The notes under the pieces are model-generated. The model saw only the letters and a program-made list of their open reading frames with translations, did no database searches and was not told the DNA's origin. Position numbers and translations under genes: made by a program. Of a stretch of DNA of 64,000 nt, positions 48,766-58,342 are shown in pieces. Source of the DNA: Reticulitermes lucifugus. Its lineage: Eukaryota; Arthropoda; Insecta; Blattodea; Rhinotermitidae. The stretch is from assembly GCA_026260175.1 (NCBI GenBank), contig JAKCWW010000022.1, positions 62,211 through 126,210 of the forward strand. The letters run 5' to 3'. Numbering within the stretch: position 1 is the stretch's first letter; each line of letters opens with the position of its first letter.

Positions 48766-49870
48766 AGGTTCTGAATAGAACATTGTATTCAAAACAAAAT
48801 TTTCCGCGGAGAATAAATTTTCCTCCTAAACAGTTTATCTACCCGACATGTGATTATCACAGCCGTACTACACGCTTTGAGTTTGTGAAATATCTGGACT
48901 GATAAAGACTAAAGATTACAGAGAAAGAAACGTAAATGTCTCTGATTTTTATTAAGAGATAGACCCAATTTATGGTAATTCAGTGTGCATTGCATTTTGT
49001 CGCCCGTTTTGCTGCAAACACGACACTAAAATATTGTAACTAAACCTCTCAGCTTCAAACCAGATAAAGAAGTGCTGATTCTGTCAGTCACGGCCTGTAC
49101 AAAATTTTAATATCGATATACAGACTAGCATTAACAGGGACCTTAAATTGCACACAGACAAATATCTCCTGGCATATTCGTATCACCTCTACCAGTTTCG
49201 CACACAGACTGAATATCACAACGGCCTCGAAAATTATATATCACAAACTTAGATTGTATGTCGTGGATTTTCTGCTTAGTTTGTAATAAAATATATTTTT
49301 CAATTCGTATTATATTAAAGACTTAAGAGGCCGTATTGAGGTATTCCTTACTTGAGAGTACTTAATATGTAAAGCGGAGTGGTAACTATCTCCACCGCCT
49401 ACTGCTACATTCAGAATATCTATATTTTTTAGAGATACATGCACGTTTTTCACATCAGCCCTGCAATATGAACATATTAATTTCCCAAACATTATTGCCA
49501 GATTTGCCTTTCTAACGGAGACGGCTGCCTTACGAACGAGGCAGGAACTGCATATCATCAAAAGGTCAACGCTGGAGATCTGAAAGTACTGCCTTCTGGA
49601 TGCCATTCAGTTGAATTTGAACATGTCATTTATAAAATACTATTCCAAGTATGTACTCTGAAATTTCTGAGACACAATCCTATAAAAAAGGACATTTGTT
49701 CCGAATCAAATTTTTTTACATAATTTCACTGCAGAGCTTTAATTTCGTCTTTAAATTAGTACATTTATATTCGTCGCCATTAGCAGTATCTTGAGTCAGT
49801 ACAATTTCTGTGTCAAAAATAGAATGAAGAATGCCTTTGAACTCTAACTTTATTCACTCCCTAGTTTGTC
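48766..49870. other. no recognised gene
   Basis: A 98-codon minus-strand frame (49310-49606) has no domain I can name. Confidence 0.4.
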
Positions 49871-50160
49871 TTATGGCAGGTCCATAGCCTCTTCTATCTT
49901 CCCTTCAATAACGTGTTTTAGAAAGCAGTTCCTACACAAGATGTGACCAATTCACTTAGCCTTCCTTCTTTTAATTGTTTGTAGGTTATACCTCTTCTCC
50001 TTGACGCTATGTAATACTTCCTTTTTTCTCACACGATCGGTCCAGTTGATCTCCATCCTCCTCCAGCACCACACTTCAAATCTTTCCAGATATCTCTGAT
50101 CTACTTTCCGAAGTGTCCAAGTTTCAGCAGCACACAAAGCTATGCTCCAAACTTAGCGTT
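49871..50160 (-). mobile_element. non-LTR retrotransposon C-terminal tail, nonsense-broken
   Basis: The minus strand reads CAAETWTLRKVDQRYLERFE, VWCWRRMEINWTDRVRKKEV and IKRRKAK. A TGA at 49952-49954 replaces the tryptophan expected in KWIGHILRR, and the frame resumes with IGHILCRNCFLKHVIEGKIE. It is the same element type as 14920-15240, with a single substitution as the visible lesion here. Upstream reverse transcriptase is absent. Confidence 0.8.
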
Positions 50161-50215
50161 CAAAAACAAATCTTTTACTATGCCGTCGAAAAAAACTACC
50201 TTTTTATTTAGCAAC

Positions 50216-50252
50216 AGCTACATGTTTCGGTCGTTCACGACCATCATCGGGC
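50216..50252 (-). other. hammerhead-like motif downstream of the Penelope-like relic
   Basis: Minus strand: a shortened box (cccgatga in place of cCTGATGA), then a perfect ggtcg/cgacc stem with loop tgaa, then GAAACATGTA. It has the same orientation as the relic at 51227-52170 and the motif at 52463. Confidence 0.6.
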
Positions 50253-50282
50253 CATCAACACATTTTAAAATAAGGTAAAATG

Positions 50283-50323
<41 letters not shown>

Positions 50324-50791
50324 ATATGGTTTCACTCTGTGGGATCCCACAAGTTTACAATGTTTATTACAATACGAAACCGTAAAATCTTCTCGTATAG
50401 TAGCTGACTTGTAAAATTATTGTAGGTCATGGTAAAATGTACAATAATAAGATTAAAAATATTACACTGCGATATTGAATTATTAAAAAATACTTATACA
50501 TTTAAAAAATAGAGTCGAGTCGTCGGCTAAGTGATATAATGTAGATGTGATGGTTATTATATATATATACACACATATATATATATATATATACCACGCC
50601 GGAACGGTTAAGTTGGCGTATCAAGGCCTTAGATGTGCTTTGTTATGTCGTATATCTGATCTTTTCCTTGAATTGCGTCATTTTATTATTGTGTGGTTGT
50701 TACGTGAAATTCTCGTTCTGAAATTGTGGCTGTTTAAACGCAATAGAATAATGTTCTATATATGGTTTTGTATATTATATATATATTTGTC
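50253..50791. repeat. AT-rich segment with two (TA)n microsatellites
   Basis: TA runs at 50284-50321 and 50558-50592 (the second with an ACAC interruption). No gene. Confidence 0.7.
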
Positions 50792-50997
50792 GATCCCAGT
50801 GGCCGCGCGGTCTAAGGCGTGGGTCTACGGCCGCTCGCTTACTGGGATTGCGGGTTCGAATCCCGCCGAGAGCATGGATGTCTGTCTCTTGTGAGTGTTG
50901 TGTGGTAGAGGTCTCTGCGATGGGCTGGTCCCTCGTCCAGAGAAGTCCTACCGAGTGTGGTGTGTCTAAAAGTGTGTGATCGTGAAGCCTCGAAAAA
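50792..50997 (+). repeat. tRNA-derived SINE (family A), 3' truncated
   Basis: The head gatcccagtggccgcgcggt and box B gggttcgaatcccgcc are intact. The copy stops after gaagcctcgaaaaa and lacks the final gggctgtcgagccat block. It is inserted in or beside the 3' part of the Penelope-like relic. Confidence 0.9.
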
Positions 50998-51226
50998 TAG
51001 TATTATATATATGTGCAAGGATACATTATTATTTACGGTATTTAATGTATTGTGATAGAATCGGTGTGTTGGTTTTCACGTAGCGCCTGACAGCCTGTGA
51101 CTGAGAGCAAAATCATGGATGCACAGGGGGTTATGGCGGCTAGTGTCCTCTATTGATATTCTTACCAATTATCGTATCGAATATTGTGTTCGGTTATACT
51201 GTACACTTATCATTAATTTGATTACC

Positions 51227-52170
51227 TTACTTCGTTTCACTATAGACATAAAATCTTTCCAAGGTATCCATTGACCCACCCTTCTTAATCATATGCAGGG
51301 CTTCAATTATGTCTTCCAAGGGACCAATGGAATGCTTATTCTCTAGCAGGTGTTGCGCGAATCTTGATTTCCCATTAGCATATTTAAATCATGGAAATGT
51401 TCTTTAACTCTCTGTGGAAAAATCTGCTAGTCTGTCCAATATAATTCTTGTTGCAATCTGGACACGTTAATTGGTATATACAACATTTATTAAATTTGTT
51501 CAGCTTAATTTTTTTTTTTTGACTTATAGCTTCTCTAAAGCATTTTCAGTCCTGAAGTAAATTTTAAGAAGTAGCTTCGCTATAGTATTTTTCAGTCATT
51601 AAATAAATTTTAAGATTAGAATTCTTGAATAATTGTGTAGACAATTTGGGATTTCTTCCAACGTACGTAAATTTGCCCCATTTTGTTTGCAGTCTATTTG
51701 GTTACAATTTTGTCCTTTTTCCATTCTTTTTTGATTACGTTATTCAAAATTGCGGTGTCTTATTTGTTTTTATAGAATTTGCTTCATTATTTCCCATTTC
51801 TTTTTCAGAATAATTTATGGGGTATGTTAGCATGCGATTGGTAAAATATCTAATAGCTGCCAATTTTTTATGTGGAGGGTGGTATGAATCATTTGGAATG
51901 ATGATACAGATTGCAGTAGGTTTTCTATATGTGGCAAATTTTATGTTATTCTTTTGAATTAGTGATGTCTAAAATATTAATATTATTTTCAGACTCTTCC
52001 ACCATGGTAAATTGCATTAAAGGTATCGAATCATTGAACATGGCTAAAACTTCATATGTATTAGTTTCGTTACATGATAAACCATGAGGATATCGTTGAC
52101 ATATATAAAATATCCAGTTATATGATGTTGCATTAAAATGCTAAAGATTTTTGTATTTTCAAGGTGCTGT
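51227..52170 (-). mobile_element. Penelope-like retroelement relic (reverse transcriptase plus GIY-YIG endonuclease)
   Basis: The minus strand, across several frames, shows in order: HHITGYFIYVNDILMVY, where the second catalytic aspartate pair reads ND instead of DD; MQFTMVEESENNINILDIT; TYRKPTA and SYHPPHKKLAAIRYFTNRML, the Penelope-specific block after the palm; then NPKLSTQLFKNSNLKIY as linker. Finally a GIY-YIG nuclease: CIYQLTCPDCNKNYIGQTSR, RVKEHFHD, a one-base shift, FAQHLLENKHSIGPLEDIIE and MDTLERFYVYSETK before a stop at 51227-51229. This order is diagnostic. The N-terminal half of the polymerase is missing, and stops plus frameshifts make it inactive. Hammerhead-like motifs on the same strand lie about 290 bp upstream and about 1 kb downstream, the latter beyond a SINE insertion. 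Confidence 0.85.
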
Positions 52171-52462
52171 AAACTGATTTATTACATTCTTACTAATTAT
52201 ACACTACTGATAAAAAAGAGATTTACAAACTTCTGTGTATGTTAAATTTTCCTTTAAAAAAAGAAGACTACATTAATAATTTTTCTTATGTAACATTACT
52301 GTTATTGTGTAAAATGCAATTCGTCCTCACACTGGAGCGTTAATAGTTTAAGATGCTCAGGAGTGACGAAACATGTTTGCGGTCAAATAATCTGAAACTT
52401 ACAAACTGAACCAAGATATACAGTGTCCAACGAAAGTCCCTAATCATTTACAATATATCAAA

Positions 52463-52506
52463 GATTTGAAATGTTTCGACCCTTAAAGGGCCATTATCAA
52501 GAAATC
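52463..52506 (-). other. hammerhead-like motif upstream of the Penelope-like relic
   Basis: Minus strand: gattt, then cTTGATAA, stem ggccc/gggtc (one G-U), GAAACATTT, then aaatc. The outer gattt/aaatc gives a five-pair stem I. The first box has changed. A partial plus-strand GAAACATGTTTG lies nearby at about 52373. Confidence 0.55.
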
Positions 52507-53277
52507 ATAACAGTTGAAAAGAGAAGTGTACATAATCTTCACTTCACGCCATTCTCCACTAAATTACAAATTTCCAAAAGACGAAAATTTATGCACGGAT
52601 GTGGGATTTGAATTTCTATGGCGGTCATCTGGGACGTGACAACATTTAGTTAGGCACATATTCGTACATAACGATTCGGAGAAAGTTTCTGCCTCCCTCT
52701 TCAGGGTATAACAAGAAATCGTGTGGGAAATAAAACGTACATTTACAGATAGACAAATTATAGGAATATTAGCGGCGGTTAAACATTTGTCTTTATATTT
52801 GCACCTCCGTGTCCGTGCGCGGCGTAATTTTCTGCCCCGAAAATTAATACAAAAAGTCCTTCCGGAACATTGGTACCGCTCTACCGAAATATATTGTATC
52901 TCTCGTCAGAATACATTTTTTTTAAAAAGAGGATAAATTTCACGGGCAAGTCAATGGAAGAAGTGATCTTCTTTCTTTGGTCTTTGTCCGTCCCCTTAGT
53001 TTGTAATAGTCACTGAGTGATTCAAAATAGCTCTATCTTACGGGTCCATAAGATTACGTGATTTCTTTTACCTAAAGACGGAAGCAGAGCCGGCTTCCAA
53101 AACGTAGAACTCTATTAAAATTATGACGACGGACAAATTCGAAACAAAGAAATTACTTTACTGAGTCATATACCATTGTCAGAGCCCTGCAGATTTCAAT
53201 GGATGAAGAATGTTACACACCCTTAAAACACAAATATTTATATACGAATTACATACACCTTATTTTGAATGAGTACT
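52507..53277. other. no gene; degraded motif at 53070-53106
   Basis: At 53070, ctaaagacggaagcagagcc then ggcttccaaaacgtag keeps a six-pair ggaagc/gcttcc stem before AAAACGTAG, as in the foldback family but decayed. Confidence 0.35.
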
Positions 53278-53560
53278 CGGTATAACAGCGAGGCTATGAG
53301 CTTGGGCGTCCTACGGATCGTGTTTCAATTCCCGGCAGGAAAACAGATTAATCACGTCTCCAAAACCTCCAGATCGGATTGACGGTCCACTTGTCCTCAG
53401 TTCAGTGCAGACAGGTGACCTTACCCCGGAAGTAAAGCGGCCGGAGAGTAAAGCTGATCACTCACCCCACCTAGTGCAGAGACTAAGAATGAACGGAGCT
53501 ATAATTCCACTCCCCCAGTCGTTTTCATGGTGCGCGCAAAGAGAAACTTACCTTTTACAT
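53278..53560 (+). repeat. tRNA-derived SINE (family B)
   Basis: The head cggtataacagcgaggctat, box B-like gtttcaattcccggcagg and the body ctccaaaacctccagatcgg continue to aaagcggccggagagtaaag and a tail with gaatgaacggagctata. It lies 120 bp from an opposite-strand relative. Confidence 0.8.
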
Positions 53561-53679
53561 TTAGCCATTTTATGACTTATTTCCTGGACCAAATATGGCC
53601 CTAAGATACAGCAGATGGATATATATGCATATTCTAATACACAAAGGTAACGTTTTCCTTGTCAACGCCATAAAGTCGT

Positions 53680-53915
53680 ATCCGGGGAGTAGAGGCATAG
53701 CTCCATTTATTCTTAACCTCGCAATACATGAAGGTAAGCAGTTAACTTCACGCCCCGGCCGATTTACCCCTGGGAACAAATCGCCGTACCCATTGAATAG
53801 GAGGCTGCGTGAACGTTTTGGAGAAGAGAAAAATGTCTTTCCCCCAAAGGGATTCGAACACCGGACCTGTCAGCCAGTAGTCTATTAGCTATACCGACTA
53901 CGGTACCCCGGCTCC
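53680..53915 (-). repeat. tRNA-derived SINE (family B), minus strand
   Basis: The minus strand begins gagccggggtaccgtagtcg with box B ggtgttcgaatccctttggg and ends with aaatggagctatgcctctac. It forms an inverted pair with 53278-53560. Confidence 0.8.
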
Positions 53916-54711
53916 TTGTGTATTTAAGCGTACACCAAGTGTGTGTACGGTTAAAAAAACTCAATAGCTTATATTAACAAAATATAGCCTTCTCACTATA
54001 AGCAGGCAAGGAAAATAAATGGAAAAACGTTACATTCACAGGATAATACTGAGAGGCGATTTTTGTCCAATCGAAATACAACGGAATGTTTAAGTGTAAA
54101 ATATTTGGTCATACTGCACATGCGCCACTTGTAAAATTCAGGGGATACGTGCTGCACTCGAGGCTGAGAAATTAAGGATTTCCAGTATTTTTAAAATCAA
54201 TTCGCTTTGAATTCACAGTACATACACTAGGGTACTTGTAATTTCATTCCCTGGTCAAAATTCGGACTGGTTAGCGTGGGTGCCTCCGGCTTAACATCAA
54301 GGCAACTGATGGCTTATTGGCTGGCTGCTGGCTACCTGCCCCACGTTATTGGACCCTTTTATTCTGTACCAAGTCACTCTTGCCACATCAGCCCCATGTT
54401 GGAAACACCTTAAAAATCTAATGAGCACGTCTCATAAAGGATGAAGGTATGCTGAGAACATTTTACTTCTGTTTCATTATTTGGTGTGTCGATTTTCGTA
54501 ACAGGAGATGCAGGTTCGCCTTGCACTCAAGTACAGACGCTCCTGACAGCACCTTGCCTGACGGCCCTATATTTTCTGATCCTATTTGGGAATTTTCTAA
54601 GTCCGTTATCTACATTTCGCGCTTTTCCACAATCGTTCATATGCTTAACTAAATTTATTACCGTTCAAAGATCTTAGGAGGGAATATACTCGACGTATAA
54701 CACATTCTACC
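53916..54711. other. no gene seen
   Basis: Short open frames only. A ggctggctgctggctacctg run near 54320 is the only local redundancy. Confidence 0.45.
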
Positions 54712-54970
54712 GATCCCAGCGGCCGCGCGGTGTAAGGCGTGGGTCTACGGCCGTTCGCTTGCTGGGATTGTGGGTTCGAATCCCGCCGGGAGTATGGCTG
54801 TCTGTCTCTTGTGAGTGTTATGTGTTGTCAGGTAGAGGTCTCTGCGAAGGGCTGGTCACTCGTCCAGAGGAGTCCTACCGAGTGTGGTGTGTCTAAAAAG
54901 TGTGATCGTGAAGCCTCGAAAAACGAGGAGGCCTAGGCCCCCTAGGGGCTGTCGAGCCATAGGAAAAAAA
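54712..54970 (+). repeat. full-length tRNA-derived SINE (family A)
   Basis: The most complete copy: gatcccagcggccgcgcggt head (leucine tRNA-like box A), box B gggttcgaatcccgcc, body tctcttgtgagtgttatgtg, ctcgtccagaggagtcctac, and end ctaggggctgtcgagccata with an A tail. It can serve as the reference for the copies at 1, 21361 and 50792. A poly-A tail implies LINE-assisted insertion. Confidence 0.92.
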
Positions 54971-55806
54971 CACTTTCTGCCGGAATAATTAAGTCTGTAC
55001 TTGAGATACTGACAGCATCGCTACATAAACGCAAAATGTAAATAAATCCATACTCTTTCTACCTTTTCAACGTAAGCAAACTCTCCCAAATTCCGAACAA
55101 CATGCCTTTTACTTTAAATCTTTAGACCGAAGAATCGATTATGATACCGGCATTGATATTTATAAAGATTCAAACTTTCAAAGTATTTTTGTAAACCAGT
55201 ACAAAATTTCTCAGATATTCTTAGCAAATGTCCAGTTTAATAAACTTCCTATATGCACGGTCTTCTGACGGTTAAAACCAATTCGGTTTATAAACACCTC
55301 TGTAACTTTCATTAAAGTCCAAGAGTTCCCGCTTTCTAAGCTTGGTCGCCAAAATGCTTTACTCCACCAAATACGTAATACTATTTTCTTCAAATGTGTT
55401 CTAGGCGAAACGCTCAACTGAAGATATCCATGTTCATGTCAATTTTCCTATTCTTCAGTCAGGTAACTGGAACTGAAAACCTTGAAATACTGTTCAAACT
55501 TTGTCTCAAACGTTGTAGAATTTATGTTTCTCGTTCACATAAGACCATGTTTCACAAACACACAAAATAGCAGGTAAAATACGTTTCTCACACATCGATA
55601 ATATTCGACACTTTGAAGTACGTATATGACGTAACAAATATTTTTACAATTAACGTTCATAATGAATCCAAACACCTACATTTACTGCATATACCCACCC
55701 ACCCACCCCCCACTCCCCCCAAAAGATTCGTGACTTTGCACAACGTCTTTCATTCAGACATTGTGTACGTTAAATACTTAAAATAAAAATTGAACGTCAC
55801 TATGTT
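54971..55806. other. no gene seen; C-rich run at 55692-55720
   Basis: An (ACCC)n/C-rich patch is the only notable simple sequence. Confidence 0.45.
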
Positions 55807-55922
55807 CTTAATTTTTACCCACGTTTCGTGACAACCTATCAGTTCCATCCTCAAGGGTGAAGAAGTCTGCTTAACCCTTGAGGATGGAACCGATAAGTTG
55901 TTTCGAAACGTCGGTAATAAAC
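55807..55922. mobile_element. foldback element with hammerhead-like motif in each arm
   Basis: Arms 55807-55857 and 55872-55922 are inverted copies around a 14-base loop. The right arm reads cttgaggatggaaccgataa, then gttgtttcgaaacgtcggta. The stem ggaac/gtttc replaces gggac/gtccc of 26139, with pairs retained. The outer CTTCTGGGAT ends have decayed. Confidence 0.75.
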
Positions 55923-56529
55923 TACCATTCAATGCTGCGTAAATTTCCAAAAGAGTGCAGACCTCATTGACACGACGGCAGAAGCCTGAAATAACGAAAC
56001 GTCATGGCATCTAGTCTTACTATTTTGTTTAGCAATGGTGATAGAGCGCAGTGTTCGAGCAATGCTACACATACAGCTTGTAATTAGTACAATGTTGCGG
56101 GTAAGCAGCAGTGGGACCATAAAACACGGTTCATCAGAATCTTTCATGTGATCAACACGGCAGGCAGTAAACAGAGTTGTCGAAATGTTCATGTTCAAAA
56201 CACGCGCCTGTCACGAAATAATATTGCCTAGTTAAAGTAGCACTTTCTCACCTTCTAATTAAGTAACGCGGTTTACATGCACAGTGCCTTTAAATGGGCT
56301 ACTGTTATTTATTTTATACAATATGACAACATATACTCGTATGCTGGATTCAAGAATATATACTGTCAAAATTAATGTATCTATAAAATCCGAAGGATAA
56401 GACAGACATGGGAATTTCGAGGTAAATAGCAAGATTTGAGTAACGCAATGGGATAATAACGCAATCCATCCTCTCGTTGGAAGAAAATTTACATGTTACT
56501 TACTATAGATTTTAACTTATTTGTAAATA
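55923..56529. other. no gene seen
   Basis: An 89-codon minus-strand frame (55929-56198) is unsupported. Confidence 0.4.
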
Positions 56530-56691
56530 CAGTGGAACCCGGTTATACGGACAACGTTTTATACGACACCTCGCCTATAGCGTCATATGTTCTGTGTTAC
56601 CAATTCCTCACTGTTAACCGTAACATTATTCTCCTCGGTTATAACAACACTCGTTCATAACGACACAAAATATTCAGTCCCTTTCATGACG
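56530..56691 (+). mobile_element. pogo/Tigger-like transposon end, second copy
   Basis: cagtggaacccggttatacg follows a TA dinucleotide, the usual target of this group. It matches 16907-17071 to ttcagtccctttca and diverges after that, so the shared segment is a terminal or MITE-like piece. Confidence 0.65.
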
Positions 56692-58163
56692 TTTTAGTTT
56701 AAACACGGTATTGGAAGTACAAAATTTAAATAAACGAGAAAATAAATTTCACTTTAATAGGAGTTAACACAAACTCGTTTTAAGACCTGAAATTTTCACG
56801 ACAGTGAATATTAAGACAACGGTCTTCTGTTAAGAGACTCAGTGCAGTTTGGTTGATATACAACGTTTCGGAGAAATATGGCGCCAAATATTCGAAGTCA
56901 CGTTCCAGAATACCGTAATTTTAAAATTTGTGATGTCATTTAAAAGGATACTATTCCTAATAATAGACTATAGGCCTAGATATTCAAATTGGCCAAATCG
57001 CTGATAGTAAAAACGTATGTTTTCACACCGTCAACCCCAAATAATACCCAATGTAATCAATTTAGTTTACACTCTCGCAGTCTATTCGCCAGGATAAATT
57101 TTAACCCCTGGAAGCACAACGATTACTGTAATTTACCACCTGCTTTAACAGTAAATACCCTACATTTGGTCCATGCACTGTTTGTGTTCCGTGTGAGTCT
57201 CAGAATAAACAGTACTTAATTCTCTGAACATTTTGACATTCGGGAGCAGTGTGTTGTCTTTGAGAAAAGAAATGAAGTTACAGACGTACAGTAGATATAA
57301 TGTATTGTCGGAAAGCTTCGATAACAGTATAATTCTAGACTTTTTCAACAGAGCACTAGTCAAAGTCCTGTAGGCGTATCCTTTCGATTCCCAATTCAAA
57401 CTACGTATTATACATAGACCAAAACATGTCAAAGAGCAAATCACCAAAGCTGTCTTGTTACATGCTAATCTATCTAAAAATTAATTTATTCTGTCCGGAC
57501 ATTTTAGGGACATTGTTTCAAAATAATGGTTAAAATCACAAATTTGAAATATTACATTCTTCATTAATTTGGCCTATTTTGTCACGTATATTTTTTACAT
57601 AATTTTATGCCTAATACGGAAAATATTTATAAAATGTTTACACTGGTCCAAAATTTGAATCACAACAGATTTATTTGGAGAATGAAATGATTAAATATTT
57701 ATTAGTGTGTCTTAATAATATATACGTTTATGACAACAATAGGCATTTATGCGAGGGTACCAGTTCTAATGGAATTGTAGCTTGGTAGATAGATACTAAA
57801 GTATTAGAGAAACCGGCTTCGTAATCTTCAGAGTAAGGAGACAGCAGGTTCCTTCAAAATATTGGTGTGTGTTCATAAAGCTAGAAGTCGTCACGTCGCA
57901 CTACGCCTTACTCTTCATATCCACCGCTCGTACGTAACGAACGTAAAAGTCGACTATCAGAAAAACGAACGTAAAAAATTGGTAAACTGTGGGGGTTCGG
58001 GTTTACATTTGACACTAAAACTAATACACGAGGCCTGGAGCTGGTGTGTAACCCGTTGAAATGCGTCGCCAAGTAGCAATGTGTGACAGTAAATGTTGTT
58101 CTGTTGACTGGAGGCTATTGAAATTATTTTAAGGTGTCACAATACATCCTGCCATGTGGCCTT
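56692..58163. other. no recognised gene
   Basis: Near 56858-56900 acaacgtttcggagaaatat may be one more degraded motif (minus). Otherwise nothing. Confidence 0.35.
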
Positions 58164-58342
58164 CACTCTTCTGGGATGTCACGCGGCGAAGTTGGTAGTT
58201 CGTTACTGGAGATTCGGGGCAGTCTAGCGGTCTGTTCATCAAGGGTCAAGCAGCTTTACCCTTGAAGATGGCACCGATAGGTTGTCCCGAAAATTCAGTA
58301 ACCAGCTAACAACCTTCACCGCCTTAATATCCCGGAAGAGTG
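58164..58342. mobile_element. foldback/MITE with CACTCTTCTGGGAT ends
   Basis: Ends cactcttctgggatgtcacg and taatatcccggaagagtg are inverted repeats, continuing inward as cggcgaag and cttcaccg. The right half reads cttgaagatggcaccgatag then gttgtcccgaaaattcagta, the same layout as 26240. The stem has one mismatch. The left half is more decayed. Confidence 0.8.

Noticed and set aside
54712-54800. Possible tRNA-Leu gene
   Set aside because: Box A and box B are good, but the cloverleaf is not complete, the sequence runs on into a shared SINE body with an A tail, and several copies exist.
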